Position numbers and translations under genes: made by a program. Of a DNA stretch of 64,000 nt, positions 1-13,126 are shown in pieces. The first letter of the stretch is position 1; every line of letters begins with the position of its first letter. The notes under the pieces were generated by a model, which saw nothing but the letters and a program-made list of their open reading frames with translations, had not been told where the DNA came from and made no database searches. This DNA is from Arenimonas caeni (lineage in GTDB: Bacteria > Pseudomonadota > Gammaproteobacteria > Xanthomonadales > Xanthomonadaceae), in NCBI RefSeq assembly GCF_003024235.1, contig NZ_KZ679084.1, positions 62,001 through 126,000 on the forward strand. The letters are read 5' to 3'.

Positions 1-914
1 CGCCGGGCCTGCCGGGCATCCTCGTCCATCTGGCGCACCAGGGACGGCAGGTCGTCGAATTTCTCTTCGTCGCGCAGCTTGGCGACGAACTCCACCTCGA
101 TGCGCGATCCATAGAGGTCGCCATCGAAGTCGAACACATGCGCCTCGAGCAGGGGCTCGACGCCCTGCACCGTCGGCCGCGTGCCCAGGCTGGCCACGCC
201 GGCGCGCGGCGCGGGGCCGATGCCGTGCACCCAGACCGCGAAGATGCCGCCCAGCGGCGCCTTCCTCCCGGCCAGCCGCAGGTTGGCCGTAGGGTAGCCG
301 AGCTGGCGGCCGAGCTGCTTGCCGCGCACCACCTTGCCGGCGATGGCGTAGCGCCGGCCCAGGGCCTCGGCGGCGGCCCCGAGGTCGCCGGCGGCCAGGT
401 GCGCACGCACCGCGCTGGCCGAAACCCGCCCGCCGCCGTCGGCCACCACCGGCACTTCGGCGGCCCGGAAGCCGTGCCGTTCGCCCAGGGCCTGCAGCAG
501 GCCCAGGTCGCCGACGCGGCGGTGGCCAAAGCGGAATTCGGGGCCGACCCAGACTTCGCGGGCCGACAGCCGGTGCACCAGCACCCGCTCGACGAAGGCC
601 TCGGCGGACATCGCCGCCATCGCCGCGTTGAAGCGCAGCAGGCCCACCGCGTCCATGCCCAGCCGGCACAGGCCCTCGAACTTGGCGCGCGGCAGCAGCA
701 GCCGGGCCGGCGGATCGGCCGGGGCGAAGTATTCACGCGGCAGGGGTTCGAAACTCAGCGCCACCGCGGCCAGGCCGGCGGCGCGCGCACGCGCGCGCAC
801 GTGGCCGACCAGGGCCTGGTGGCCCCGATGGAGGCCGTCGAAGGCACCGATGCAAACCACGCTGCCCTGCGGGCAAGCAGGCTTGCCCTCGACGTCCCGG
901 AACAGCTTGTTCAT
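1..914 (-). CDS. ribF: Bifunctional riboflavin kinase / FAD synthetase (3' end beyond window)
   Basis: Makes FMN from riboflavin and then FAD from FMN and ATP, in the cytoplasm. Read on the minus strand from ATG at 914-912, the protein begins MNKLFRDVEGKPACPQGS, followed by the FAD-synthetase nucleotidyltransferase signature IGAFDGLHRGHQAL near residues 22-35. The riboflavin-kinase part contains LGYPTANL and runs off the left edge, so about 304 residues are visible and the C-terminus is missing. It lies 23 bp downstream of murJ on the same strand, the usual murJ-ribF order, and is probably co-transcribed with it. Identity is firm. Confidence 0.93.
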   Translation of the reverse strand, partial: MNKLFRDVEGKPACPQGSVVCIGAFDGLHRGHQALVGHVRARARAAGLAAVALSFEPLPREYFAPADPPARLLLPRAKFEGLCRLGMDAVGLLRFNAAMAAMSAEAFVERVLVHRLSAREVWVGPEFRFGHRRVGDLGLLQALGERHGFRAAEVPVVADGGGRVSASAVRAHLAAGDLGAAAEALGRRYAIAGKVVRGKQLGRQLGYPTANLRLAGRKAPLGGIFAVWVHGIGPAPRAGVASLGTRPTVQGVEPLLEAHVFDFDGDLYGSRIEVEFVAKLRDEEKFDDLPSLVRQMDEDARQAR

Positions 915-937
915 CCGGAAATTATAGCCGGCACCGC

Positions 938-2518
938 TCACCGGCCGCGCAGTTCACGCGGACGCCAGCCGCTGGCGAGCAGGCCCAGGCCATAGGCGGC
1001 GGCACCGGCGGCCACCACGGCCAGCAGCAGGCCCCAGCGCGCCGCCCCGGTCCAGGCCCGCCAGTCGCCGACCGCGTATTTGGCGGCCAGCACCGCCGCC
1101 GCCAGCGCCAGGCTGGCCAGCGCCAGCCGCAGCAGGTGCCGGCCCCAGCCCGGCGCCAGACGGAAACCGGCCTGGCGGCGCAGCGCGCGCCACAGCAGCA
1201 GGGCGTTGGCCAGGCCGGCCAGGCCGGTGGCCAGGGCGATGCCGGCGTGCGCACCCGGCACCGCGCCCAGCCACAGCGGCGTGGTGATGGCCGCGGTGAG
1301 GGCGACGTTGATGAAGACGGTAGCCACCGCGGCGCGCATCGGCGTCCTGGTGTCCTGGCGGGCGTAGAAGGCCGAGAGCAGCACCTTGCTGGCCATGAAG
1401 CCGGGGATGCCCAGGCTCATGGCCACCAGGCTCAGCGAGGTCATGCGGCTGTCGGCGGCCATGAACTCGCCGCGCTCGAAGATCACGATCGCCAGCGGCT
1501 CGGCCAGCAGGGCCAGGCCCAGCGCGGCCGGGATGGCCAGCAGCAGCACCGTGCGTAGGCCCCAGTCGAGCGAGGCGGCGTAGCCCTCCGTGTCGGCGTC
1601 GGCGTGCCGGCGCGACAGGTGCGGCAGGATCACCGTGCCCAGGGCCACGCCGAACAGGCCCAGCGGGAACTCCACCAGGCGGTCGGAGTAGTAGAGCCAG
1701 CTCTGGCTGCCGTCGACCAGCAGCGAGGCGAACATCGTGCCGACGATCAGGTTGAGCTGGGCCACCGAGGACGAGAACAGGGTCGGCAACATCAGGGTGC
1801 CGACGCGGCGCACGCCCGGGTGGCGGAAATTCAGGCGCAGCCGGGGGCGCAGGCCCAGCCGGCCCATCGCCGGCCACAGCAGCACCAGCTGCAGGAAGCC
1901 GGCGGCCAGCACACCCCAGGCCAGGGCCTTGATCGGCACCGCCAGCAGCGGCGCCAGCAGCAGCATCGCGGCGATCACCGACAGGTTGTGCAGCACCGGG
2001 GTCACGGCCGGGAGCGCGAAGCGCTGGAAGCTGTTGAGCACGGCCCCGGCCAGCGCGGTCATCGAGACCAGGGCCAGGTAGGGGAAGACGATGCGCAGCA
2101 GGTCGGTGGTGAGCCCGAACTTGGCCGGGTCGTCGAGCTGGCCGGGGGCGATGGCCGCCACCACCAGCGGCGCGGCCAGCAGGCCCAGGCCGCTGACCAC
2201 CAGCACGGCGGCGCACAGGGCGCCGGCCACGTGGTCGAGGAAGTCCTTGAGCGCGGCCTCGTCGCCGCGCTGGCGCAGCTCCGAGAGCACGGGCACGAAG
2301 GCCGAGGCGAAGGAGCCCTCGGCGAAGATCCGGCGCAGGTAGTTGGGGATGCGGTAGGCCACGGCGAAGGCGTCGACGATGCCGCCGGCGCCGAAGATGT
2401 GGGCCTGCACCATGTCGCGGGCGAAGCCGGCCACCCGCGATAGCAGGGTCATGGCGCTGAAAACGGCCGTCGAGCGCAGCAGGCCGCCCCGGGGCTTGCC
2501 CCCCACCGGCCCGCTCAT
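938..2518 (-). CDS. murJ: Lipid II flippase MurJ
   Basis: Flips lipid II across the inner membrane for peptidoglycan synthesis. It has 526 residues, typical of the MviN/MurJ family (MOP superfamily), and is strongly hydrophobic with about 14 predicted membrane segments. The N-terminal stretch [23 protein letters not shown] and the loop [18 protein letters not shown] are characteristic. The start is ATG at 2518-2516. It is divergent from rpsT, sharing a 125-bp intergenic region, and is followed 23 bp later by ribF. Confidence 0.95.
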   Translation of the reverse strand: MSGPVGGKPRGGLLRSTAVFSAMTLLSRVAGFARDMVQAHIFGAGGIVDAFAVAYRIPNYLRRIFAEGSFASAFVPVLSELRQRGDEAALKDFLDHVAGALCAAVLVVSGLGLLAAPLVVAAIAPGQLDDPAKFGLTTDLLRIVFPYLALVSMTALAGAVLNSFQRFALPAVTPVLHNLSVIAAMLLLAPLLAVPIKALAWGVLAAGFLQLVLLWPAMGRLGLRPRLRLNFRHPGVRRVGTLMLPTLFSSSVAQLNLIVGTMFASLLVDGSQSWLYYSDRLVEFPLGLFGVALGTVILPHLSRRHADADTEGYAASLDWGLRTVLLLAIPAALGLALLAEPLAIVIFERGEFMAADSRMTSLSLVAMSLGIPGFMASKVLLSAFYARQDTRTPMRAAVATVFINVALTAAITTPLWLGAVPGAHAGIALATGLAGLANALLLWRALRRQAGFRLAPGWGRHLLRLALASLALAAAVLAAKYAVGDWRAWTGAARWGLLLAVVAAGAAAYGLGLLASGWRPRELRGR

Positions 2519-2538
2519 GCCTGCCCCCCGGGGGGTGT

Positions 2539-2567
2539 TTGACTCAAGCTACTGAATCGACCATAAT
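2539..2567 (+). promoter_or_regulatory. sigma-70 promoter of rpsT
   Basis: TTGACT (2539-2544) and CATAAT (2562-2567) are separated by exactly 17 bp; each hexamer matches consensus at 5 of 6 positions. It points at rpsT, with about 70 nt of leader before the GTG start, a length that could carry the S20 autoregulatory leader. Confidence 0.75.
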
Positions 2568-2643
2568 TTCGGGTCTTTCCACCCCCGTTTCCCGGCCAGG
2601 GCGCCTTGCCACGGCCATCGTCCAACGATTTCAGGAGCCCTCC

Positions 2644-2913
2644 GTGGCCAACATCAAGTCCGCCAAGAAGCGCGCCAAGCAGACTGTCGTCCGCAACGCC
2701 CGCAATGCCAGCCAGCGTTCCATGCTGCGCACCGCCGTGAAGAAGGTCCTCAAGGCCCTGGAAGCCAAGGACGCCGCCGGCGCCGAAGCCGCGTTCGTCG
2801 CCGCCCAGCCGATCCTCGACCGCTACTCGGCCCGCGGCCTGATCCACAAGAACAAGGCTGCCCGCCACAAGAGCCGCCTGAGCGACCACATCAAGGCGCT
2901 CAAGCAGGCCTGA
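2644..2913 (+). CDS. rpsT: 30S ribosomal protein S20
   Basis: Primary 16S rRNA-binding protein of the small subunit. It has 89 residues, the usual length, and is rich in Lys, Arg and Ala with the family opening [12 protein letters not shown]. The start is GTG at 2644, preceded by AGGAG at 2634-2638 (5-nt spacing). In-frame upstream starts would add a non-homologous N-terminus and are rejected. It is monocistronic, with its own promoter and a strong terminator. Confidence 0.97.
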   Translation: MANIKSAKKRAKQTVVRNARNASQRSMLRTAVKKVLKALEAKDAAGAEAAFVAAQPILDRYSARGLIHKNKAARHKSRLSDHIKALKQA

Positions 2914-2950
2914 TCCGCCGGCGCCGCAAGGCGCCGCGATCGGCAAGCGA

Positions 2951-2974
2951 AGGCCGGCGCAAGCCGGCCTTTTT
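2951..2974 (+). terminator. Rho-independent terminator of rpsT
   Basis: Perfect 8-bp GC-rich stem (2951-2958 pairs with 2963-2970) with a GCAA-type loop, followed by five T. It sits 38 bp after the rpsT stop. Confidence 0.85.
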
Positions 2975-3031
2975 GCTGCCCCGGATCCGGCCGGGGACAT
3001 CGCCCCGGCCTTGACGCACGAAGCCACGGCC

Positions 3032-4255
<1,224 letters not shown>

Positions 4256-4516
4256 TCAGGCCGCCGGGACCACGCTCACGGTGCGGCGCTTCTTGGGGCC
4301 CTTGACCGAGAAATCCACCACGCCGTCCACGAGGGCGAACAGGGTGTGGTCGCGGCCGAGGCCGACGCCCGGACCCGGATGGAACTCGGTGCCACGCTGG
4401 CGGACGATGATGTTGCCGGCCTCGATGGCCTGGCCGCCGTACATCTTCACGCCGAGGTACTTCGGGTTGGAATCGCGGCCGTTGCGGGACGAGCCTACGC
4501 CTTTTTTCTGTGCCAT
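4256..4516 (-). CDS. rpmA: 50S ribosomal protein L27
   Basis: Ribosomal protein near the peptidyl-transferase centre. It has 86 residues, beginning [17 protein letters not shown] with the conserved KYLGVK and [10 protein letters not shown] motifs. It lies 18 bp downstream of rplU in the same operon. The start is ATG at 4516-4514 with a purine-rich GAGGAGAC stretch upstream. Confidence 0.97.
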   Translation of the reverse strand: MAQKKGVGSSRNGRDSNPKYLGVKMYGGQAIEAGNIIVRQRGTEFHPGPGVGLGRDHTLFALVDGVVDFSVKGPKKRRTVSVVPAA

Positions 4517-4534
4517 GACGTTGTCTCCTCTGGC

Positions 4535-4846
4535 TTAGCCGGCGATGCCGGTGATTTCGATTTCGGTGAAATACTGCCGGTGGCCCATCTGCTTGCGATG
4601 GTGCTTGCGGCGGCGGAACTTGACGATGCGGACCTTGTCGAGGCGGCCGTGCGACTTGACGGTCGCGGTGACCTTGGCGCCGTCGACGGTCGGGGCGCCG
4701 ACCTTGACGTTCTCGCCGTCGCCGAGCATCAGGACCTTGTCGATCTCGAAGCTCTTGCCTTCCTCGAGGTCGATCTTCTCGACCTTCAGGGTCTCGCCCT
4801 GCATCACGCGGTATTGCTTACCGCCGGTAACGATGACTGCGTACAT
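4535..4846 (-). CDS. rplU: 50S ribosomal protein L21
   Basis: Large-subunit protein that binds 23S rRNA. It has 103 residues from ATG at 4846, with the family opening [14 protein letters not shown] and the C-terminal [17 protein letters not shown] longer in-frame reading from 4951 adds residues that L21 lacks and overlaps the promoter, so the short start is used. First gene of rplU-rpmA-obgE. Confidence 0.97.
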   Translation of the reverse strand: MYAVIVTGGKQYRVMQGETLKVEKIDLEEGKSFEIDKVLMLGDGENVKVGAPTVDGAKVTATVKSHGRLDKVRIVKFRRRKHHRKQMGHRQYFTEIEITGIAG

Positions 4847-4909
4847 GACCGGGATTCCTCTGTAGTTATTTTGGACAAACCTGCCCGCGGTCGACGGGAC
4901 AGAAGCGGA

Positions 4910-4939
4910 ATTATAGGGGTTCCGGAGCCCGAGGCGCAA
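4910..4939 (-). promoter_or_regulatory. sigma-70 promoter of rplU-rpmA
   Basis: Read on the minus strand: a perfect TATAAT (-10, 4915-4910) and TTGCGC (-35, 4939-4934) with 18-bp spacing. This leaves about 60 nt of leader before the rplU ATG. Confidence 0.65.
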
Positions 4940-5047
4940 GCCCCTGTCCACAAAGGGATTTCACCCGGCGTGGAGGGCCGGACCGGGCCGGGCTGCTAGA
5001 CTGCCGGGTTCCCGATTCCGCCAGCCGCAAGGAGCCCCTGCCGGCGC

Positions 5048-7905
<2,858 letters not shown>

Positions 7906-7909
<4 letters not shown>

Positions 7910-8310
7910 GCCACGTCGTCCACCAGGTCGAGCTGGAAGTGCGCTGGCGCGACCTCGACGCCTTCAACCACGTCAACAACGCCAGCTACCTGGGCTACAT
8001 CGAGGAAGCGCGCGTGCGCTGGTTCAAGTCGCTGAGCGAGGATTGGGCCGGCGAGACCGCAGCGCCGATCATGGCGGCGGTGGCGGTGAACTACCGGCGG
8101 CCGATCAACTGGCCCGAAACCGTGCGCATCGAGCTCATCGCCGACCGCATGGGCACCAAGAGCCTGACCATCGGGCACCGCATCACTTCGGCCGCGGACC
8201 CGGGCGTGCTCTATTGCGACGGCCACACCGTGCTGGTGTGGGTGGACCGCGCCGGCCAGAGCGTGCCGCTGCCGGACAAGGTGCGCGCCGCCTGCGAACC
8301 GGCGGCCTGA
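7906..8310 (+). CDS. Acyl-CoA thioesterase, 4HBT (hot-dog) family
   Basis: Predicted single-domain hot-dog thioesterase of the 4-hydroxybenzoyl-CoA thioesterase/YbgC type; it hydrolyses acyl-CoA, substrate unknown. It has 134 residues. The 4HBT signature [22 protein letters not shown], shown here in part, has the catalytic Asp of DAFNHVNN near residue 22. The start overlaps the uvrA stop (ATGA), so it is translated from the uvrA message, although no functional link to repair is obvious. It converges on the PCuAC gene with a 13-bp gap. Confidence 0.85.
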
Positions 8311-8323
8311 AAGACCCGGCGCC

Positions 8324-8770
8324 TCAGGGCGCCTCGCGCCGCACCGGGTATTCGGCGAAGACCCGGCGGCCGTCCTCCAGCACGAGGCGCACCCGCGCCA
8401 CGTCGCCCTCGGCCAGCGGCCGCAGCGGGCGCATCAGCATCAGGTGCAGCCCGCCCGGCTCGAAGCGCAACTCGCCGCCGGGCGGCAGTTCGAGCCGGCC
8501 CGCCTCGCGCATCCGGCTCACGCCGCCCTCCTCCACCGTGCGGTGGATCATCGGCATGCCGAAGTCCAGGCTCTCGACGTCCACCACGACCACCGGCGCC
8601 TCGCAGGGATTGCGCAGCACCAGGTAGCCGGCCAGCGTCTTCGCACCCGGCGGCGCCGAGCGCACCCAGGGCGACCCGACCACCGGCAGGCAGTCGGCGG
8701 GGGTTGCCGCAACGGCGGCTGAAGCGGGGAGCAGGGCCAGCAACCCCGCGAAAAGGTGGCGTGCGTTCAT
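8324..8770 (-). CDS. Periplasmic copper chaperone of the PCuAC family
   Basis: Delivers Cu(I) in the periplasm, commonly for cytochrome oxidase assembly. It has 148 residues with a Sec signal peptide (MNARHLFAGLLALLPASAAVA, cleavage near 21-22). The H(M)X10MX21HXM copper motif is recognisable from GMPMIHRT through SRMRE to GLHLMLM. It stands alone: convergent with the thioesterase and divergent from the DUF4139 gene 38 bp away, so those two share a promoter region. Confidence 0.88.
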   Translation of the reverse strand: MNARHLFAGLLALLPASAAVAATPADCLPVVGSPWVRSAPPGAKTLAGYLVLRNPCEAPVVVVDVESLDFGMPMIHRTVEEGGVSRMREAGRLELPPGGELRFEPGGLHLMLMRPLRPLAEGDVARVRLVLEDGRRVFAEYPVRREAP

Positions 8771-8808
8771 GGGCCTATAGTAAGTCCACGCCCGTACAGG
8801 AGCCCTGA

Positions 8809-10278
8809 ATGAAACCTTCGCTGATCTCCCTCGCCATCGCCGCCGCCCTCGTCTCGCCGGCCCACGCCGAGGCGCCGCGATTGACCATCTACAGCGGCGA
8901 CTACGAGTCGGTCGTGCAGTCCGGCGGCCATGCCAGCGGCGCCGGGCTGGCCCACTACCAGGCCCGCCTGTCCTGGGACCTGCGCGCCGGCGACAACGAA
9001 GTGCGCCTCGGCGGCCTGCCGGCCACCCTCGACGTCGGCTCGGTGCGGCTCGAGCCGCTGGGCGGCGCCCAGGTTCGCGGCCAGCGCTACGACTTCGCCC
9101 TGGCCGGGCAGCATGCCCTGCTGCAGCGCGCGATCGGCCAGCAGGTGCAGGTCGAGCATGCGGTCGGCAACCAGCGCGAGACCGTATCCGGCACCCTGCT
9201 CGCGGCCGGCGACGGCCTGACCCTGCGCCTGGCCGACGGCCGGGTGAAGGTGCTCTCGGGCTACACCAGCTTCGAGCTTCCGGCCCTGCCCCCGGGCCTG
9301 GCCGTCGAACCCGGGCTGGCCTGGACCCTGGCCGCCGCCCGCGCCGGCCGCGAGTCCTTCGACCTGGCCTATGCGACCGCCGGCCTGGCCTGGCGCGCCG
9401 AATACCAGGCCACGCTCCGCGGCCAGGGCAAGGCCTGCCGCATGCAGTTCGACGGCGCCGCCCTGGTTGCCAACGGCGCCGGCACCGATTTCCGCGGCGT
9501 CGCCCTGACCCTGGTCGCCGGCCAGCCCAACCGCGTCTCCGACGGTGGCTACGCGCCGGCGCCGATGGTGGCCAAGGCCGAGCGGGCGATGGTGCTGGCC
9601 GACGCCGCGCCGACCCCCGAAGCCGCCGGCGAATACCACGCCTACCGCCTGCCCGGCACCGGCGACCTGCCGCAGGGCAGCGTGCAGCGGCTGCCGCTGC
9701 TCGACCGCGTGCCCGGCCTGCCCTGCGAGCGCGCGTACCGGGTGTCCTCGACCATGGGCCAGTGGCAGCCGCCGCGGCCCATCGTCGACGCCAACTACGG
9801 CGCCGGCGAGGAAAAGCCGCCGGTGACGGCCCACCTGGCCTTCGACAACCGCAAGGACGGCGGCCTGGGCCTGCCGCTGCCGGCCGGACGCGTGCGCGTG
9901 TTCGACGGCGGCGACCTGCTCGGCGAAGCCCGCCTGGCGCACACGCCGGCCAACGAGAAGGTCGAACTCGAACTGGGCACGGTGTTCGACCTCACCGCCG
10001 AACGCCGGCGCGAAGATTTCCGGCTCGACCGCGACGGCCGCACCATGACCGAGACCATCACCGTGGTGGTGCGCAACGCCAAGGCCGAGGCCGCCACCGT
10101 GCAGGTGCGCGAGGCGCTGCCGCGCTGGACCGACTGGGAGATCACCGCCTCGAGCGTGCCGGCGCGCAAGCTCGATGCCCAGCTCGCCGGCTTCGAGCTG
10201 GCGGTGCCGGCCGGCGGCGAGGCGCAACTGAGCTACACGGTGCGCTATCGTTGGACTCCCGACGTCCGGATTCCCTGA
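8809..10278 (+). CDS. Exported DUF4139-domain protein
   Basis: A 489-residue protein of unknown biochemical role. A signal peptide ends at about residue 20 (SPAHA). The rest is predicted mostly beta-strand. The C-terminal half shows the DUF4139 pattern (HLAFDNRKDGGLGLPLPAGR, then ETITVVVRNAK and YTVRYRW). The family is common in Xanthomonadaceae and other bacteria, usually as a single secreted protein. It precedes the crotonase gene by 3 bp, so the two are likely co-transcribed. Function not assigned. Confidence 0.82.
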   Translation: MKPSLISLAIAAALVSPAHAEAPRLTIYSGDYESVVQSGGHASGAGLAHYQARLSWDLRAGDNEVRLGGLPATLDVGSVRLEPLGGAQVRGQRYDFALAGQHALLQRAIGQQVQVEHAVGNQRETVSGTLLAAGDGLTLRLADGRVKVLSGYTSFELPALPPGLAVEPGLAWTLAAARAGRESFDLAYATAGLAWRAEYQATLRGQGKACRMQFDGAALVANGAGTDFRGVALTLVAGQPNRVSDGGYAPAPMVAKAERAMVLADAAPTPEAAGEYHAYRLPGTGDLPQGSVQRLPLLDRVPGLPCERAYRVSSTMGQWQPPRPIVDANYGAGEEKPPVTAHLAFDNRKDGGLGLPLPAGRVRVFDGGDLLGEARLAHTPANEKVELELGTVFDLTAERRREDFRLDRDGRTMTETITVVVRNAKAEAATVQVREALPRWTDWEITASSVPARKLDAQLAGFELAVPAGGEAQLSYTVRYRWTPDVRIP

Positions 10279-10281
10279 ACC

Positions 10282-11031
10282 ATGATCGAGATCCACGCCC
10301 ACGGAGCGATCCACGAGATCCGGCTGGCCCGCCCGCCGGTGAACGCCCTCACGCCGGAGATGCTGTCCGCCCTGCGCACCGCGGTGCAGGCCGCGCCGGA
10401 ACAGGGCGCCCGGGCCATCATCCTCTCGGGCGGCGAGCGGGTGTTCTCTGCCGGCATGGACGTGCCGCACCTGATGGGCCTGGACCCGGCCGGGCTCAAG
10501 GCCGGCTGGGCCTCGCTGTTCTCGGCCGCGCGCGCCATCGCCCGCTCGCCCGTGCCCGTGGTCGCCGCCCTCGGTGGCCACAGCCCGGCCGGCGGCTGCG
10601 TGCTGGCGCTGTGCTGCGACTACCGGATCATGGCGCGCGGCCCCTTCCGCATCGGCCTGAACGAGGTGCAGGTGGGCCTGGTGGCGCCCGACGCCATCCA
10701 GCACCTGATGCGCCGCGTGGTCGGGCCCTACCGCGCCGAGCGCCTGCTGGTGGCCGGCGCCCTGGTCGAGGCCGAGCAGGCGCTGGCGATCGGTCTGGTG
10801 GACGAACTCACCGACGGCGAGCACGTGACCAAGCGCGCCGAGGTCTGGCTGCAGGAACTGCTGGCCCTGCCGGGCGAGGCCATGCTGGCCACGCGCCGGA
10901 TCGCCCGCGCCGACCTGGTGGCGGCCCTCGACGGCTTCCGCAACGACGACCTCGACGGTTTCCTGGCCGAGTGGAACTCGCCGTCCACGCAGGCTGCGCT
11001 CAAGGCGCTGGTGGCGCGGCTGGGCAGATGA
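10282..11031 (+). CDS. Enoyl-CoA hydratase/isomerase family protein, isomerase-like
   Basis: Crotonase-fold enzyme of 249 residues acting on an acyl-CoA. Oxyanion-hole segments are SAGMDVPHL and GGHSPAGGCVLAL. Of the two hydratase glutamates, the first position is not Glu (PAGGCVLAL) and the second is kept in IGLNEVQVGL. That pattern resembles delta3,delta2-enoyl-CoA isomerases (ECI/DCI type) more than hydratases, so isomerisation of unsaturated fatty acyl-CoA is the best guess. It is followed, with a 4-bp overlap, by a small lipoprotein gene. Confidence 0.8.
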   Translation: MIEIHAHGAIHEIRLARPPVNALTPEMLSALRTAVQAAPEQGARAIILSGGERVFSAGMDVPHLMGLDPAGLKAGWASLFSAARAIARSPVPVVAALGGHSPAGGCVLALCCDYRIMARGPFRIGLNEVQVGLVAPDAIQHLMRRVVGPYRAERLLVAGALVEAEQALAIGLVDELTDGEHVTKRAEVWLQELLALPGEAMLATRRIARADLVAALDGFRNDDLDGFLAEWNSPSTQAALKALVARLGR

Positions 11032-11414
11032 ACCTGCGCCTGGCTGCCCGCGCGCCGTTCCTGGCGCTGGCCTGCCTCCTGCTGGCGGCTTGTTCCGAAC
11101 AGCCCTTGCCGGAGGGGTTCGCCGACTACGCCGGGCACTGGCGCGGCGACAGCGTGCTGCTGGTGATCACGCCCGAAGGCCATGGAGACTACGAGTACGT
11201 GCGCGCCGGCTCGCGCATCTCGATCGAGGGCCCGGTGCACGGCTTCGACGGCGAGGGCTTCCGCATCGGTTTCGGGCCGATGAGCGCGCGCTTCGAGGTG
11301 CAGCAGCCGCCGCACCTGAGCGACGGACGCTGGCGCATGACCGTCGACGGCCATCGCCTGGTGCGCGTGGACATCCTGCCGGTGACGTCGGGCCGCGACA
11401 GCCTGCGGCTGTGA
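11028..11414 (+). CDS. Small predicted lipoprotein, function unknown
   Basis: A 128-residue protein with a lipoprotein signal peptide and a clear lipobox (LLLAACSEQ, Cys near residue 22). The mature part begins with GHWRGDSVLLVITPEG and is predicted beta-rich; no family is recognised with certainty. The ATG overlaps the preceding crotonase stop by 4 bp (ATGA), showing translational coupling. It ends head-to-head with the sulfurtransferase gene, which begins its stop on the very next base. Confidence 0.72.
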   Translation: MNLRLAARAPFLALACLLLAACSEQPLPEGFADYAGHWRGDSVLLVITPEGHGDYEYVRAGSRISIEGPVHGFDGEGFRIGFGPMSARFEVQQPPHLSDGRWRMTVDGHRLVRVDILPVTSGRDSLRL

Positions 11415-12269
11415 TCAGTCGCCCGTGGCGACCGGCCGCGACCGGTCGCTGACCCAGCCGCTCCAGGACGGGGCGTAGATCTTCGCGCCGGACAGGCCGG
11501 CGTGCTCCATCGCCAGCAGGTTGTGGCAGGCGGTGACGCCCGAACCACAGGACAGCACCACCTCGCCGGGCGCATGTCCGCCCAGCAGCGCCTCGAAATC
11601 CGCGCGCAGGTCGGCGGCGGGCCGGAAGCGCCCGTCGGCGAGGTTGGCCTGGAAGGGGCGGTTGCGGGCGCCGGGAATATGCCCCGCCACCGGATCGAGC
11701 GGCTCGACTTCGCCCCGGAAGCGCTCGGGCGCCCGGGCGTCGAGCAGCCAGCCCGGCGACTGGCCCAGGCGCGCCTGCACCTGCGCGGCGTCGACCAGCT
11801 GCGAGCGGTCGAAGCGCCCGGGACAGGGCGGCTTGGGCAGCGGCTCGCGGGTATCCACGGGCAGGCCCTTCGCCAGCCAGGCGGCCAGGCCGCCGTCGAG
11901 CACGGCCGCCTGCGGGTGGCCGTACAGGCGCAGCAGCCACCACAGGCGGGCCGCGGCCATCGCGCCGTCGCCGGCGTCGTAGGCCACCACCTGGTCGTCG
12001 GGACCGATGCCCAGCCGTCCCAGCAGCTCGCCGAAACGCTCCTCGTCGGGCAGCGGATGCCGGCCTTCGGACGCCGGTTTGCGCTTGTCCGACAGGTCTT
12101 CGTCGAGGTGGGCGTAACCCGCGCCCGGAATGTGCGCCCGGCGCCAGGCTTCGCGGCCCGCGCCGGTGTCGGTGCCGCCGGCGACGTTGCGGCAATCGAC
12201 CAGCACCAGGCCGGGACGGCCCAGGGCCGCCGCCAGTTCGTCGACGGAGACCAGCGTGGTCCAATTCAT
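11415..12269 (-). CDS. sseA: Sulfurtransferase, tandem rhodanese (SseA type)
   Basis: Transfers sulfane sulfur, probably from 3-mercaptopyruvate. It has 284 residues in two rhodanese domains. The N-terminal domain (VLVDCRN...IPGAGYAHLDEDLS) lacks the catalytic loop. The C-terminal domain carries the active-site loop SCGSGVTACHN with Cys near residue 237; the CGSGVTA form is typical of mercaptopyruvate sulfurtransferases rather than thiosulfate rhodaneses. ATG at 12269 overlaps the NUDIX stop (ATGA). Last gene of DUF1289-NUDIX-sseA. Confidence 0.9.
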   Translation of the reverse strand: MNWTTLVSVDELAAALGRPGLVLVDCRNVAGGTDTGAGREAWRRAHIPGAGYAHLDEDLSDKRKPASEGRHPLPDEERFGELLGRLGIGPDDQVVAYDAGDGAMAAARLWWLLRLYGHPQAAVLDGGLAAWLAKGLPVDTREPLPKPPCPGRFDRSQLVDAAQVQARLGQSPGWLLDARAPERFRGEVEPLDPVAGHIPGARNRPFQANLADGRFRPAADLRADFEALLGGHAPGEVVLSCGSGVTACHNLLAMEHAGLSGAKIYAPSWSGWVSDRSRPVATGD

Positions 12270-12886
12270 CGCAGCTGCTCCAGCCTTTGCCTGAGATTGA
12301 CCAGCATCGCGGCGGTCGCGCCCCAGATGCGGTGGCCGCCGTAGCGGAACTCGAGCACGCGCCGGCTCCGTCCCTGGAAATCGATCTCGTGCGAATGCAC
12401 GTTGGCCGGGTCGAGCAGGAACTGCAGCGGCACCTCGAAGGCCTCGGCCACTTCGGAAGGATCGGGCGTAGGCACGAAGCCGGCGCGCACCGTCGCCACG
12501 ACCGGGAAGACGTGGAAACCGGTGATGGTGACGAAGGGATCGAGGTAACCCAGCGGCGAGGACAGCGAATCGCACAGCCCCACTTCCTCGCGGGCCTCGC
12601 GCAGGGCGGCGGCGACCGGATCGGTGTCGTCGGGCTCGATGCGGCCACCGGGGAAAGCGACCTGGCCGGCATGGTGGCGCAGGGCCTCGGTGCGGCGGGT
12701 CAGCAGCACCTGCGGTCCGCCGGCATGCTCGACCAGCGCCACCAGCACGGCGGCGGGGCGCAGCGGCATCTGCGGCGGCAGCAGGTCGGCCAGTTCGGCC
12801 TGGTTCCAGCCCGGACCGGCGGGCGGCTGGCCAAGCGGATGCAGGGCGGCGGGAATCCGTTCGAACGGATCCGGCGGCGGGCTCAC
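12266..12886 (-). CDS. NUDIX hydrolase, CoA pyrophosphatase type
   Basis: Predicted to cleave CoA and its derivatives to 3',5'-ADP and phosphopantetheine. It has 206 residues. The CoA-pyrophosphatase segment VLLTRRTEALRHHAGQVAF precedes the Nudix box (GGRIEP...REAREEVGL, about residues 81-104). The chosen start is GTG at 12886, which overlaps the upstream DUF1289 stop (GTGA). A longer reading from 13000 would run antiparallel through DUF1289 codons in another frame and is rejected. Confidence 0.88.
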   Translation of the reverse strand: MSPPPDPFERIPAALHPLGQPPAGPGWNQAELADLLPPQMPLRPAAVLVALVEHAGGPQVLLTRRTEALRHHAGQVAFPGGRIEPDDTDPVAAALREAREEVGLCDSLSSPLGYLDPFVTITGFHVFPVVATVRAGFVPTPDPSEVAEAFEVPLQFLLDPANVHSHEIDFQGRSRRVLEFRYGGHRIWGATAAMLVNLRQRLEQLR

Positions 12887-13074
12887 GCGCGCACGGCCTC
12901 GCGACCGGGCAGCACGACCTCCATCAGGTGAAGGCGCTCGTCGTCGCCCATCTGCGACCAGCGGGCGATCTCGGCCGTGGTGCGGTGGCATCCCTCGCAC
13001 AGCCCGGCGCCATCAAGCGAGCAGACCCCGATGCAGGGGCTGAGCACGGCGCGGAATGCGGGGGATTGGGACAT
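12883..13074 (-). CDS. DUF1289 cysteine-rich small protein
   Basis: A 63-residue protein with the family's cysteine pattern CIGVCSLD...CEGCHRT, a possible metal or Fe-S site. DUF1289 proteins are widespread and uncharacterised, and often sit next to oxidoreductases or NUDIX genes. Start ATG at 13074. It overlaps the NUDIX start by 4 bp, so the three-gene operon DUF1289-NUDIX-sseA is translationally coupled throughout. Confidence 0.85.
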   Translation of the reverse strand: MSQSPAFRAVLSPCIGVCSLDGAGLCEGCHRTTAEIARWSQMGDDERLHLMEVVLPGREAVRA

Positions 13075-13090
13075 GGGTTACCTGGAACGA

Positions 13091-13120
13091 CGGTGCCGCG
13101 CCGTTGCCGGCGCGGCACCG
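13091..13120 (-). terminator. Hairpin downstream of the FKBP gene
   Basis: Perfect 13-bp GC-rich stem (13091-13103 with 13108-13120) closed by a GCAA loop on the minus strand. Only a short T-poor tail follows, so it is a terminator or a 3'-stabilising hairpin. It separates the FKBP gene from the DUF1289 operon. Confidence 0.7.
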
Positions 13121-13126
13121 CGGGTA